From: Saccharopolyspora aridisoli
Lineage (GTDB): Bacteria > Actinomycetota > Actinomycetes > Mycobacteriales > Pseudonocardiaceae
NCBI RefSeq assembly: GCF_004348445.1
Contig: NZ_SMKV01000015.1
Span: 1 to 64,000, forward strand
Reading direction: 5' to 3'
DNA length: 64,000 nucleotides
The position numbers were made by a program, and so were the translations under genes. The stretch's first letter is position 1; each line of letters begins with the position of its first letter. Positions 34,696-44,659 of this stretch are shown in pieces. Under the pieces are notes generated by a model. The model was not told the origin of the DNA and made no database searches. It was given only the letters and a program-made list of their open reading frames with translations.

Positions 34696-37600
34696 TCACT
34701 CCCCTCGCCAACCCCACCGCGGAGCTTCAACGCGTTGGACGTCGAATCGGTTGCCCGGGTAGGGGTATTGCACCTCGATGAGATGGCCCCACTCGGAATA
34801 CTCGGGTGTTCTCTCGTAACCCTTGAGCCTTGTCGGGATCTCCTCTTGAACACCGACGTCCCGGACTCCGGCGAACGCCCCGCCGATCCCGCGCTCGAAC
34901 GCGGCGGTGCCGCCGAACCCCGTCGAGTTCGGCGGGGTGATCAGGTACGCGGGGGCTTGGACGAGACCACTGCCGACCTCCGGCAGGTCCCGCAGGCACG
35001 GCACGTTCCAGGTCATCGACCAGTCCACGTACGTCGGGGCCTTGTCCTGCATGTACTCCGTCAGCGGGATGACCTGCCGGACCCGCGGCCCGCTGACCGC
35101 GACCCACCCGGCGGGGTCGGTGGTGCCGTCGCTCGCCGTGATGCGGACCCGGTCGGCGCCGGCCGGGATCTGCGCGGGGGACAGGTGCATGTCCCGCCAG
35201 CCGGGGTGGTCCTGCGGCTCGTCCTCGATGACGCGGTCGCTCGGGTAGGTCTCGCGCTCGTCGGAGTCCATCCAGGTGTCGTCGAGCACGACCTCGCGCG
35301 TTTCGCCGGGACCGGAGAACTCCAGCGCGACCCGGTTGCCGTCGCCGCTGCGCCCGGCCACCCCGAAGGCGAGCTCCTGGTCGGGGGCCAGCGCGGGCAG
35401 CGGGAACCAGCCGGTGGTCAGCGTGCCGGTGTTGATCTGCCCACCGGTCAGGCTGCCCCACAGCGGGACGTCGGAGGGCGGGGTGAAACCCGTTGCGAAC
35501 CCGGAGCCTTCGGTGAACCCGGTCATCTCGGCGCCGTCACCGCCGCGCAGCCCCACGAGGTCGGGGGTGACGACGATCTTGTCGGCGATGCCGCAGCTGC
35601 CTCCGCGCGCGGCGGCGATGCCCTGCGCGCCGATCGAGTAGGCGTCGCCCTGCCTGATCGGCGCCGCCGCGAACGAGCCGAGCACGATCGTCACCGCCAC
35701 CCCCATCGCCGTGACGCACACCAGCGCGGGTGTGCGGATCAACGCCCGTCGCGCCCGGTCATCACCTCCCCTGAACAGCGCGGAGGCGGCCATCAACAGA
35801 CCGGCGACGAGCAACCAGACCAGCGGGTTGTTCAGCGGCCGGACCGGTCCTTCGCCCCACGGCACCCCGTACTGCGAGTGCAGGAACCAGTTGTTCTTGC
35901 CGGAGAAGACGAGCGCGGCCGCACCACCGGCGAGCACTGTTCCGGCCAGACCGGCGACGAGCACCACCCGGTCCCGGCTCGCGGTGACCGCGGCGACGCC
36001 GACCAGCACGACGCCCGCAGTCACAGTAGCGGCTCCGAAGCCGGCGAGCGCGCCGAAGTAGTGCGTCCACTTCGACGGGGTGAGCGTCATCAAGACCAGG
36101 CTGAGCAGCAGCGATGCCGCGGGGACGTGCGCCATCCGCAGTCCGGCGGCACGGCGAGCACCGCGGCTGCGCAGCAGCACCACGACGCTGAACGCCGCGA
36201 CGACGAGGGTGAGCAGGACGGCGGCGCGGCGAGCGACGTCGCCCTGCAGGTCGAAGCCGAGCAGGTACTGCCAGCGCGTGACCTCCTGGAACCACGACAC
36301 GTTCGGCCCGTAGTAGCCATGCAGGTCGGTGGCCTTCGCGGCGCCGAACAGCGACTGGTCGGCGAACATCGCCACCACACCGACCGAGGCGCTCCCGGCC
36401 AGCAGGGCGGCCACCCCCACCCCGGCCATGCGCCACAGGCGCGGCGCGAGCACCAGGAACGGGGCGATCGCGGTGATGCCCATCGGGTTGACCGCGATCG
36501 ACAGCCCCGCCGCCAGCGCCGCCACGCCCAGCCACACCCGCCGCTCGGTGCGGGCGGCCTGCAGCACCGCCGCCAGCACGACGGTCAGCCCCAGCGCTTC
36601 GAAGGCCTCCGGTCGCACGCCCATCCCGAACGGCAGCCACCAGGACAGGAAGGCCAGCGCGGCCAGGACGCGAACCAGCGGCCGGTGGTGCTGTCCGGGA
36701 ACGGCTGCGCCGAGCACGCCCCGGCTGAGCACCAGCCAGGTGAGCACCGCGGCGAGGATGCTGGGAATGCGCATGGCCAGCGGGTTCTGGTTCCACTCGG
36801 CGACGTGCATCAGCAGCTGCTGGACCAGCGTGAACGGCGCTTCGGAGGCGTTCTCCCAGCGGTAGTAGTTGCCGATGTCGCCGGTGCGCAGCCCGTTCTG
36901 CACGGTGACCGAGGCGAACGAGTCGTCCGGGCTGTTCGGGCCCAGCAGCCACCAACCCGCGAGCACTACCAGCAGCCCCAGGTCGATCACGTAGCCGGAC
37001 AAGCGATGAGCCAGCCGTTGGCTCGGGCGTTCGACAACTTCGCGGCGTCGGCGGTCCAGCGCCGCCAGGACCGCGAAACCGGCGGCCACGAGCAGCAGCT
37101 GGACGACGATGAGCAGCTGCTTCCCCTGGGTGGGGGTTGTTTCGAACCAGTTGGCGGTGACCACCTGGACCTCGGTGCCCGTCACCTCGGCGGGGGAGAG
37201 CTGGGTGGTGAACGCGACGATGTCTCGGATCCCGGTGGTCACCGAGGCGGTCCGGTCGCCGATGCGGGCGGTGGCTCCGGACGGGCCGCCGTCGATGGCG
37301 ACGTCGCAGGCTGCCCCGATCGGCGCGCGCAACGCCTCCCGGCCCGCGACCAGGGCGATCACGTGGTCCTGGGCGGTGGTGACGGCGAAGCCCTCGGTGG
37401 GCTGACCGGGCGGGCGGGAGGACACCAGCGTCGTCGGCTCACCGCGGTCCTGACCTGAGCGGACGACCTCGCACGGAACCCGGACGTGCACCTCGTCCGG
37501 GTGGTAGGGCACGACGAAGGCGAGCGTGCTCTCCGCCGGTTGCCCGGCCATCGGCCAGGTGACCGTGACCCGGTCGCCGACGACCGGCGCGAACGGGACG

Positions 37601-37728
37601 GCGATCGCGGCGAGCACCGCCAGGACGCCGACCACCAGGCCGAGGGCGTTGGCGAGGCGGCGGCGCGGCGTGGGCGCGGCGGGCATCGGAGGAGAGGCGT
37701 CCGCGGTGCGCTCGATCCCGTCCAGCAA
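34696..37728 (-). CDS. Emb-family arabinosyltransferase homologue 1
   Basis: Emb proteins are GT-C (GT53) membrane arabinosyltransferases that polymerise arabinan outside the membrane from decaprenyl-phosphoryl-arabinose. The 1010-residue protein has an N-terminal helix, an outer beta domain (WPMAGQPAESTLAFVVPYH), then many helices with the catalytic Asp pair in NSPDDSF and GDIGNYYRWENASEAPFTL. A C-terminal carbohydrate-binding domain ends it (GWVAVSGPRVRQVIPLTEYM). The residue aligned with EmbB Met306 is Thr. A TTG start at 37728 has GGGGGA upstream; ATG 37686 is an alternative. It is followed closely by gtrB-like, gtrA-like and oxidoreductase genes. Confidence 0.9.
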   Translation of the reverse strand: MLDGIERTADASPPMPAAPTPRRRLANALGLVVGVLAVLAAIAVPFAPVVGDRVTVTWPMAGQPAESTLAFVVPYHPDEVHVRVPCEVVRSGQDRGEPTTLVSSRPPGQPTEGFAVTTAQDHVIALVAGREALRAPIGAACDVAIDGGPSGATARIGDRTASVTTGIRDIVAFTTQLSPAEVTGTEVQVVTANWFETTPTQGKQLLIVVQLLLVAAGFAVLAALDRRRREVVERPSQRLAHRLSGYVIDLGLLVVLAGWWLLGPNSPDDSFASVTVQNGLRTGDIGNYYRWENASEAPFTLVQQLLMHVAEWNQNPLAMRIPSILAAVLTWLVLSRGVLGAAVPGQHHRPLVRVLAALAFLSWWLPFGMGVRPEAFEALGLTVVLAAVLQAARTERRVWLGVAALAAGLSIAVNPMGITAIAPFLVLAPRLWRMAGVGVAALLAGSASVGVVAMFADQSLFGAAKATDLHGYYGPNVSWFQEVTRWQYLLGFDLQGDVARRAAVLLTLVVAAFSVVVLLRSRGARRAAGLRMAHVPAASLLLSLVLMTLTPSKWTHYFGALAGFGAATVTAGVVLVGVAAVTASRDRVVLVAGLAGTVLAGGAAALVFSGKNNWFLHSQYGVPWGEGPVRPLNNPLVWLLVAGLLMAASALFRGGDDRARRALIRTPALVCVTAMGVAVTIVLGSFAAAPIRQGDAYSIGAQGIAAARGGSCGIADKIVVTPDLVGLRGGDGAEMTGFTEGSGFATGFTPPSDVPLWGSLTGGQINTGTLTTGWFPLPALAPDQELAFGVAGRSGDGNRVALEFSGPGETREVVLDDTWMDSDERETYPSDRVIEDEPQDHPGWRDMHLSPAQIPAGADRVRITASDGTTDPAGWVAVSGPRVRQVIPLTEYMQDKAPTYVDWSMTWNVPCLRDLPEVGSGLVQAPAYLITPPNSTGFGGTAAFERGIGGAFAGVRDVGVQEEIPTRLKGYERTPEYSEWGHLIEVQYPYPGNRFDVQRVEAPRWGWRGE

Positions 37729-37821
37729 CGTTCCCCCAGCTCAGCGATGTTTAGCGGGTCAGCCGCAAATCGGTCCCGGGAGAATCAGTTTCGGGCATGC
37801 GGCGGTGACTCGCACGAACGA

Positions 37822-40800
37822 TCACCGCTGCTCGAAGGGGTAGGACCCGTCGCCGTCGGCTCCGCTGACGCGTTCTCGCTGGCGAGTCGTGGTGTAGGAA
37901 TCGCGTTCGCGTTCGTAGCGCACCACGAGCAGGTGACCCCAGGTGTAGCCCGGCGTTCCGCGCAACCGGGTGGGCAGCTCCATGCGCTCGGAGAGCATCG
38001 GCACCCCGGCGAACACGCCGCCGAGGTTCGGGTCGTAGGCCATCGAACCCTCACCCTCCGGGGGCGTGATGAGCATCCGGGGGCTCGCCGCGACACCGTG
38101 CCCGACCTGCGGGTAGTCGGTCCGGCAGGGGAACACGAAGCTCATCGGCCAGTCGATCAGCAGCGGTCCCTGCGCGTCCAAGGCCTGCCGCAGGCCGACG
38201 ACGTCGCGCACCACCGGGCCGCTGACGCTCAACCAGCCCTGCCGGTCGGTGCTGCGGTCGGTGGCCAGCACGCGGACCCGGTCCGCGCCCGCCGGGATGT
38301 CACCGGGTTCGACGGTCATCGAGCGCCACGCGGTGAAGTCCCGCCAGTCGTCGTCGCGGCCGTGCCGCGGGTCCTCGAACGGCAGGTCCACCGGTGGCGG
38401 GTCGTGGAGCACCTCGCGTCCCAGCGGGCGGTTCCCGGCGGCGAACTCCAAGGTCAGCGAGTTGCCCTGCTCGGGACGGCCGGACACCCACATCGACAGG
38501 ACCTGCTGCGCGTTCACCTGCGGCAGTCCGAACCACGGGGTGATCAGCGTGCCGGTGTTCTGCGGGCCGCCGTCCTGGCTGGTCCAGGCGAAATCGCTGG
38601 CCTGGCGGCCGGTGGGTTCGTCGGCGCGCGGATCGTCGGGATCGGCGGGCTCGGGGAGCCGCAGCGGCTCGCCGCGGTTCTCCAGGCGCAAGTCCGGCTC
38701 CTGCGGCGGTGCTCCGCCGGCGGTGAACCCGTCCAGCTCGCCGGTGTCGTCCCAGTCGATCGGAACGAGTGGCTCGGCGATGGGCATCGCCTGCACCTCG
38801 TCCTCCAGCCCGCAGCTGGACGCCTCGTGGCTGAGCCGGTTCATCCGGGCCACCGAGAAGCGGTCGCCCATCGTCTCCGGCACCGACAAGAACGAGCCCA
38901 GCAGCACCAGCGCCATCGCCAGCGCCGACCCGGTGAGCACAGAGGCCGGGGAGATCGTCCACATCAGACCGCCGAGGGCGCGGGACCGCAGCCGCATCCG
39001 GATCAGCAGCCCGACGAGCGTCAGCAGCCCGGTGACGAGTCCGACGAACATCCACAGCACCGGGCTGTCCAGCGGCAGGCCCGGCCGGACCGGGGTGTCC
39101 GCCCACGGCATCGCCAAGTTCGACTGCCACGGCCAGGAGTTCGGGCCCATGAACGCCAGACCCGACGCCACCGATGCCGCCAGCGTGCCGAGAACCCCCA
39201 GCAGTCGGGCCTCCCGGTGCCCGTCGGCCAGCGCGCCGACCCGCACGAGGAGCACCACGGTCACCGCCACCAGCGCCGGACCGACACCGATCAGCGCACC
39301 GAAGTGGTGCGTCCACTTCGACGGCGTCAGCCACAGCGCGGCCAGCACCGCGGCCACCGAACCCAGCAGCACCGGCAGATCGGTCACGGCCGTGGTGCGG
39401 TGCAGCCGTCGCATCGCGCACGCCGCGGCGATCAGCACGGCCGTGATCACCAGGAACACGACCAGCCGCTTGCCCGCCACGCCCCACATGGTGGTGCCGA
39501 GCAGACTCGCGTAGCGGTCGATCTCCTGGTACCAGCCCAGGCTCGGCCCGATCTCGTCGTGCACCTCGGTCGCGTGGAGCACCCCGTTCCAGGACGTGTC
39601 GGCGAACATCGCGACAAGACCGACAGATCCCAGGCTCGCCAGCAGCACGACGCGGACCGGCACCAGCGCCCAGCGCGGCAGCGCTCCGGGACGCACCAGG
39701 AGCGACCAGATGCGCGGCGCGAAGACCAGCACCGTCAGAACCGCGCTGACCCCGGTCGGGTTGATCGACACCGTCAAACCGCACACCAGCGCGGCCACGC
39801 CCAGCCAGCCGAACGGTGCGCTGCTGCGCGAGGCGCGCAGCAATGTGGCGACCAGGATCGACGTTCCCAGCGCGATGAACGGTTCCGGGCGGATGCCCAG
39901 GCCGTAGGGCAGCCAGCAGGCGAGGAAGAACACCGCTGTCACCATTTGCAGCGGAAACCTCCTGCGCCCCCGGCAGATCGGAGCGACGATGCCGCGGCTG
40001 ACCACCAGCCAGGTCAGCAGACCGGCGGCTGCGCTGGGCATCCGCAGCCAGAGCGGCTCCAGGCCGTCGGCCGACCACCACCGCATGAAGTGCTGCACCA
40101 GGGTGAACGGCGCTTCGGAGGCGTTGAACCAGCGGTAGTAGTTGCCGATGTCCCCGGTCCCGGCGGAGTTGCGGACGGTCATCATCGCGAAGCCGTCGTC
40201 GTCGGTGAGCGGCCCGACGAACAGCCACACCCAGATCACCGCGGCGACCCCGGCGTCCACCGGCCACAGCAGCGGGTGCGGGCGGAAACCGCGCAGCGCA
40301 GGTGGGGCGTGGGCGAACAGCAGCAGCAGCGAGCACAGTCCGAGCAGCAGCGCCGCCTCGATCAGGCTCCGCTTGGTCTCGGTGGGGGAGGTGTCAGCCC
40401 ACGCGTAGGTGCGCGCGGTGACCGAAAGCCCGTGCAGCTGCTCGGGTTCCAGCGAGGTGGCGAAGGTGAAGACCTCGGGCGCGGGCACACCGGGCAGCAT
40501 GATCGGCGCACGTCCGGCGGGTTCGACGACCGAGCCCGCGCCGTCACCGCGAACCACCAGACCGCAGGACCCGGCGGGGAGTTCCACCTCGCGTTCGCCC
40601 AGCAGCAGCCGGGGGTGTCCGTCCTGGGTGGACAGCACCAGCCCTTCGCGGTCGCTGCCCGGCGGCAGGGTGCTGAGCACCGTCGTCGGCTCGCCCAGCG
40701 CGGCGCGCATCGTCGCGCAGGGCACGGTCGCGCGGAACTCGGCGGGCCGGTAGGGCGTGATGAACGCCGTCGTCGTGGGGTTCTCACCCGTCGCCGCGGG

Positions 40801-40992
40801 CCAGTGCACCTCGGTGCGGTCGAGCAGCACCGGCGCCAGCGGGAGCGCGATCGCGCAGCACGAACCCGCGACGCCCAGGCACAGCGCGATCAAGTGCGCC
40901 AGCCATCTGCCCAGGTGCGAACGCCGAGGGACGTCGTCGACCCGCGGTGTGGCGGGCGCTTCGACCGGAGCCGTGCTCGTCAGGTACTTCAC
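37822..40992 (-). CDS. Emb-family arabinosyltransferase homologue 2
   Basis: This 1056-residue GT53 protein has the same layout: N-terminal helix, outer domain (VHWPAATGENPTTTAFITPY), catalytic Asp motif LTDDDGFAMMTVRN with GTGDIGNYYRWFNASEAPFTL, and a C-terminal beta domain with GWLSVSGPVVRDVVGLRQAL. It is closer to homologue 1 than to the third Emb in the catalytic loop (both have TGDIGNYYRW and SEAPFTLVQ). The Met306-equivalent is Thr. GTG 40992 is chosen with GGAG about 10 bases upstream; the frame reaches a TTG at 41046. A 93-base gap separates it from homologue 1 on the same strand. Confidence 0.9.
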   Translation of the reverse strand: MKYLTSTAPVEAPATPRVDDVPRRSHLGRWLAHLIALCLGVAGSCCAIALPLAPVLLDRTEVHWPAATGENPTTTAFITPYRPAEFRATVPCATMRAALGEPTTVLSTLPPGSDREGLVLSTQDGHPRLLLGEREVELPAGSCGLVVRGDGAGSVVEPAGRAPIMLPGVPAPEVFTFATSLEPEQLHGLSVTARTYAWADTSPTETKRSLIEAALLLGLCSLLLLFAHAPPALRGFRPHPLLWPVDAGVAAVIWVWLFVGPLTDDDGFAMMTVRNSAGTGDIGNYYRWFNASEAPFTLVQHFMRWWSADGLEPLWLRMPSAAAGLLTWLVVSRGIVAPICRGRRRFPLQMVTAVFFLACWLPYGLGIRPEPFIALGTSILVATLLRASRSSAPFGWLGVAALVCGLTVSINPTGVSAVLTVLVFAPRIWSLLVRPGALPRWALVPVRVVLLASLGSVGLVAMFADTSWNGVLHATEVHDEIGPSLGWYQEIDRYASLLGTTMWGVAGKRLVVFLVITAVLIAAACAMRRLHRTTAVTDLPVLLGSVAAVLAALWLTPSKWTHHFGALIGVGPALVAVTVVLLVRVGALADGHREARLLGVLGTLAASVASGLAFMGPNSWPWQSNLAMPWADTPVRPGLPLDSPVLWMFVGLVTGLLTLVGLLIRMRLRSRALGGLMWTISPASVLTGSALAMALVLLGSFLSVPETMGDRFSVARMNRLSHEASSCGLEDEVQAMPIAEPLVPIDWDDTGELDGFTAGGAPPQEPDLRLENRGEPLRLPEPADPDDPRADEPTGRQASDFAWTSQDGGPQNTGTLITPWFGLPQVNAQQVLSMWVSGRPEQGNSLTLEFAAGNRPLGREVLHDPPPVDLPFEDPRHGRDDDWRDFTAWRSMTVEPGDIPAGADRVRVLATDRSTDRQGWLSVSGPVVRDVVGLRQALDAQGPLLIDWPMSFVFPCRTDYPQVGHGVAASPRMLITPPEGEGSMAYDPNLGGVFAGVPMLSERMELPTRLRGTPGYTWGHLLVVRYERERDSYTTTRQRERVSGADGDGSYPFEQR

Positions 40993-41117
40993 CCTTCTCG
41001 TTCTCCCGGGGTGATCGTGCCGATGCCGGCGAGGGAACCGCGTCAATTCTCATGCAGTTCCACGACAGCCACCGCGCTCCAGGTTGCCCGACAGGCGGAA
41101 CATACCGGGAAGAGACG

Positions 41118-41942
41118 TCAGTGGGACCTGCGTGCGACCGCCATGAGGTGCGGGCTGGCCCCCAGCAGCTCGGGAGCCGACTCGACTCGGCGGATCGCCC
41201 GCAGCGTCGCTTCCCGGTACTCCGGCTCGTTCAGCCGGCGGGTGTCTGCGGCCCACGCCGCCACGCTCTCCACCGCCACCAGCTCGATCGCCCGGAAACC
41301 CGCGTCGGCGACCTCATCGCGCAGGTCGGCGGGCCGGTGGAAGTAGGTGAGGGTGAACCAGTGCGGGAATTCGTCGGGCCTGGTGTTGCGGTGCAGGCCG
41401 TCGCGCAGCGCGCCCTGGACGAGTTCTTGGAAGTCGGGGTTGACGATGTCGCCCATCGCCACGCCGTCGAAGGTCGACGCGTAGCGCGACACGGCCGCCG
41501 CGAAGAGCACGCCTCCCGACTTGAGCACCCGGTGCGCTTCGCGCAGCGCGCGCAACCGGTCGGCGCGTTCCAGCAGGTGGTAGAGGGGGCCGAGCAGCAG
41601 CACCGCGTCGGCGGTGCCGTCGTCGAAGGGGAGGTCCCGCGCGTCGTTGACGGTGCAGCCGGCCAGCGGTGCGGCGGGTTGGGCGGCGGACGCCTCGGCT
41701 GCGGCCGCCACGTGCGGAGGCCAGGCGTCCACCAAGTGCACCTCGTAGCCGTCGCGGGCCAGCGGCAGGGCGTAGGCGCCCTCGGCGCCGCCGATGTCGT
41801 AGACGACGCCCGGTGCCGGCGGCAGGTGTCGACCCAGCAGTTCGGCGGTGCGCAGCGCCTCCAGGTATCCCCAGGTGCTGAGGCGATCCCGCTCCGGACC
41901 GAGCCGGTAGTACTCGGCGATGGCCGTCTCGAAGTCGTCCAC
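41118..41942 (-). CDS. Class I SAM-dependent methyltransferase
   Basis: The 274-residue protein has methyltransferase motif I (VVYDIGGAEGAYALPLA), an acidic residue after beta-2 (VHLVDAWPP), motif II-like NDARDLPFDDGTADAVLLLGPLYHL and REAHRVLKSGGVLFAA. The C-terminal half (WFTLTYFHRPADLRDEV) is typical of small-molecule methyltransferases. The substrate is unknown; it lies between dprE2 and emb on the same strand but is separated from dprE2 by a 594-base non-coding stretch. GTG start. No membrane segment. Confidence 0.85.
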   Translation of the reverse strand: MDDFETAIAEYYRLGPERDRLSTWGYLEALRTAELLGRHLPPAPGVVYDIGGAEGAYALPLARDGYEVHLVDAWPPHVAAAAEASAAQPAAPLAGCTVNDARDLPFDDGTADAVLLLGPLYHLLERADRLRALREAHRVLKSGGVLFAAAVSRYASTFDGVAMGDIVNPDFQELVQGALRDGLHRNTRPDEFPHWFTLTYFHRPADLRDEVADAGFRAIELVAVESVAAWAADTRRLNEPEYREATLRAIRRVESAPELLGASPHLMAVARRSH

Positions 41943-42107
41943 GAAGGATCAGGTTACTGGGGGCGTCCAGTCGCTCACACGCAGTCCTGGGAAGTTTTCC
42001 CGTGATAGGCCGATCGGGCGAAAAACGTCTCCCCGCCGTTGTTTCCGCGTGCGTGGAGAAACCTCGGAGCCACCCCGGGCGTCCGATGGGAGTCTGCTCG
42101 CGGACGT

Positions 42108-42152
42108 TCCGTGGGTCCTCCGGGTGGTGAGGGCAGGTGGAGGACCCACGGA
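42108..42152. repeat. Inverted repeat, 14-bp perfect stem
   Basis: Bases 42108-42121 are the perfect reverse complement of 42139-42152, with a 17-base loop. It could end the leftward dprE transcript, but no T tract follows on the minus strand. Confidence 0.6.
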
Positions 42153-42192
42153 CGCGGATGCCTGGTGAACCCCACTTCTCCGGGCATCCGCG
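42153..42192. repeat. Inverted repeat, 10-bp perfect stem
   Basis: Bases 42153-42162 pair perfectly with 42183-42192 around a 20-base loop. It directly abuts the preceding inverted repeat, so the two hairpins could stack or be alternatives. Confidence 0.5.
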
Positions 42193-42224
42193 CTTCCCGA
42201 TGCGCGCCGCGCGTCTGGAAGTCG

Positions 42225-42244
42225 GCGGGCGTCGCGACGCCCGC
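42225..42244. repeat. Perfect 20-bp palindrome
   Basis: All 20 bases form a dyad with no loop, centred between 42234 and 42235. A loopless perfect dyad suits a dimeric protein-binding site better than an RNA hairpin. Confidence 0.55.
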
Positions 42245-42536
42245 ACAGTTACAGATCGCCGCGGGAGGGCGAAACGTTGCCTGTTCGCGGCGAAGTTGTC
42301 CCGATCGAGATCCCGTTCCAGTGTTCTGGACAAACCGGGCAGCCGAGATGGGATTCTGGATCTCGCCGGGATGCGCGGTCAACCCGGAGAGGCGAAAGGG
42401 GCCGCCGGGATGCACCCGACGACCCCGTTCTGCCCGGAGCGTTCGATCTGGCACGCCTCGTCGCGGATGCCGCAGCCAGACCACGTGAGAGGTCCCGCTA
42501 ACCCGCACCGCCCAGCGAACCGACCCGAAACTGCTC

Positions 42537-43298
42537 CTAGAACGGCAGCTTCTTGAAGATGAAGCGCGGAACGTGCTTGAGCACGAACATGACCCAGCGC
42601 ATCTGGCCGGGCGCGTAGACCTCTTCCTTGCCCTTGCGGACGCCATCGATGATCGCCTCGGCGACCTGGTCCGGGGTCTGCGACATGGGCGGCGGCTTCA
42701 TGCCCGCGGTGAGCTTCGTGTGCACGAAGTTCGGGCGGATCACGGTGACCTTCACACCGTGCTCCTCCAGCGCGTAGGTGAGACCGGTGTAGAAGATGTC
42801 CAGGCCGCCCTTGGAGGAGCCGTAGACGAAGTTCGAGCGGCGAGCGCGCTCACCGGCCGGGGAGGCCATCACCGCGATGCTGCCGTGGCCCTGCTTCTTG
42901 AGCTTGTTGGCCAGCAGCACGCCCAGGCCCACCGGGGCGACGTAGTTGATGTCGGCGACGGCACGGGCGGCCTCGAAGTCCGTCCAGCCCTTCTCGTTGT
43001 CACCCTGGATGCCGAAGGCGATCAGCGTGACGTCGACGTCGCCGTCGGCGAACGCCTTGTCGATGACCTCGGCGTGCGTCTCCGGCTTGCGGGCGTCGAA
43101 GTGCAGGATCGACACCGTGCTGCCCGTCTTGCGCAGCTCCTCGGCAGCGGCTTCGAGGCGCTCGGACTCCTCGGGGCGGTCGGCCAGCACGATACGCAGC
43201 GCGCGGGTCTGCGCGTACTGCTTCGCGGTGGTCAGCGCGATGTCCGAGGTGCCGCCGAGCACCAGCAGGGATTGGGGGTTGCCAACAGCGTCGATCAC
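42537..43298 (-). CDS. dprE2: Decaprenylphosphoryl-2-keto-ribose reductase DprE2
   Basis: DprE2 is the NADH-dependent partner of DprE1 that reduces the 2-keto intermediate to decaprenylphosphoryl-arabinose. The 253-residue short-chain dehydrogenase has the nucleotide-binding [31 protein letters not shown], the catalytic Ser in VMASPAGE and the Tyr-x3-Lys motif in YGSSKGGLD. It ends with a hydrophobic tail ([19 protein letters not shown]). The start overlaps the dprE1 stop by four bases, so the pair is coupled. Confidence 0.95.
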
Positions 43299-44659
43299 AG
43301 CTCAAGCCTCCGGCTCATGTCTGAGGCGAATTTGCCTTCGGGGTCAATGGTCTGGCGGATCTTCTTGAACTCGTCCACCCGCGGGTACATCTGGTGGAAG
43401 GTCTCCGCGGACGTCCGCGAGTCCTTGGCGGTGTACAGCCGGCCGCCGAGGGAGAGCACGTCCTCGTCCAGCTCGGTGCAGAACTTGCCCAGACCGTCGA
43501 CGATCGGGAAGTCCAGGCACACCAGCCAGCCGGGGTGCGGGTAGGAGAGCGGGGACCGGTTGCCCTCGCCCATCTTCTTGATGACGTTGAGGAACGACAC
43601 GTTGCCGGACTGGGCGACCTTGCGGATGATCCGCTTGAGGTCCTCGTCCTTGCCGTAGGGCAGCGAGAACTGGTACTGCAGGAAGCCCTGCGAACCGTAG
43701 GCCCTGCTCCACTCGCCGATCAGGTCGAGCGGGTGGTAGAAGGCGGTCAGGTTCTGGATCAGGTCGCGGCCGCGCTTGGGCGTCTTCCAGTAGTACAGCT
43801 CGCCGATCGTGCCGAAGGTCAGCTTGTTGGCCAGCCGCGGCGGGAAGACGTCCGGCAGCGTCAGCAGCTGCGGCGCGTCGAACTTCAGCGGGTCGGCCCG
43901 CAGCTTCGGCGGCAGCTGGTCGAGCGTGGCCAGCGAGCCGCGGCCGAACGCGCCGCGGCCGAGCTTCGCCCCGGTGGACATCGAGTCGAACCACGCCGAC
44001 GAGTAGGTGTACTTGTCGTCCGAGCCGTCGTTGAACAGCTCGATCGTCTCGTCGAGGTTCGCGGTCCGGTCGGCGTCGGCGATGAAGTACGCGGTCTCGG
44101 TCCGGGTCATCCGGATCGAGGCGCGCAGGATGATGCCGGTCAGGCCGATGCCCGCCACCGTCGACCAGAACAGGTCGGCGTCCGGGCCGTTCGGCGTGAT
44201 CGTGCGGATCTCGCCGTCGGCGGTGAGCAGGTCCATCGCCACCACGTGGTTGCCGAAGCTGCCCGCGCTGTGGTGGTTCTTGCCGTGGATGTCGTTGGCG
44301 ATCGCGCCACCCACGGTGACCTGCCGGGTGCCCGGCAGCACCGGGACCCACAAGCCGTAGGGCAGCGCGGCCCGCATCAGCTCTTCCAGGCTCACGCCCG
44401 CGTCGACGTCGACGATGGCGGTGTCCGGGTTGATGTCGTGAACGCGGTTGAGCGCGGTCATGTCGACGACCACGCCACCGGCGTTCTGCGCGACGTCGCC
44501 GTAGCTGCGGCCCAAGCCGCGGGCGATGACGCCCCGCTCGTCGGCGGTGCGCACCGCCTCGGCGATGGCGTCGACGTCGGTCGTGCTGAGCACGCGCACC
44601 CGGGACGGTGCCGTTCGTGCCCAACCGGTCAGCGTGCGGTACTCCATTGCTGCGGTCAC
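43295..44659 (-). CDS. dprE1: Decaprenylphosphoryl-beta-D-ribose 2'-oxidase DprE1
   Basis: DprE1 is the FAD enzyme that oxidises the 2'-OH of decaprenylphosphoryl-ribose, the first half of its epimerisation to the arabinose donor, and is the target of benzothiazinones. The 454-residue protein has the FAD-binding [17 protein letters not shown] and the [20 protein letters not shown] segments. Cys381 in GWLVCLDFP aligns with the inhibitor-reactive Cys387 of M. tuberculosis, and the Lys in [10 protein letters not shown] aligns with Lys418. GTG 44659 is chosen: it overlaps the stop of the upstream paralogue (GTGA) and gives the family length. Confidence 0.95.

Larger units (their letters stand above)
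41943..42536. other. Non-coding 594-base stretch with several palindromes
   Basis: No open frame here has a ribosome site or protein-like composition on either strand. It contains three separate inverted repeats (42108-42152, 42153-42192, 42225-42244), and the 9-mer CCGGGATGC occurs twice (near 42370 and 42410), with a related inverted form near 42180. It separates leftward dprE2 from the leftward methyltransferase gene and may hold a terminator, a promoter, a decayed element or a structured RNA. Confidence 0.6.

Noticed and set aside
37486-41346. A 1286-codon open frame on the plus strand across the two emb genes
   Set aside because: Composition is dominated by Arg, Gln, His and Pro, typical of the antisense of GC-rich genes, while the minus strand encodes clear GT53 proteins.
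42039-42488. Small open frames on both strands in the gap beside dprE2
   Set aside because: None has a ribosome site or family resemblance, and all cross the palindromes; treated as non-coding.
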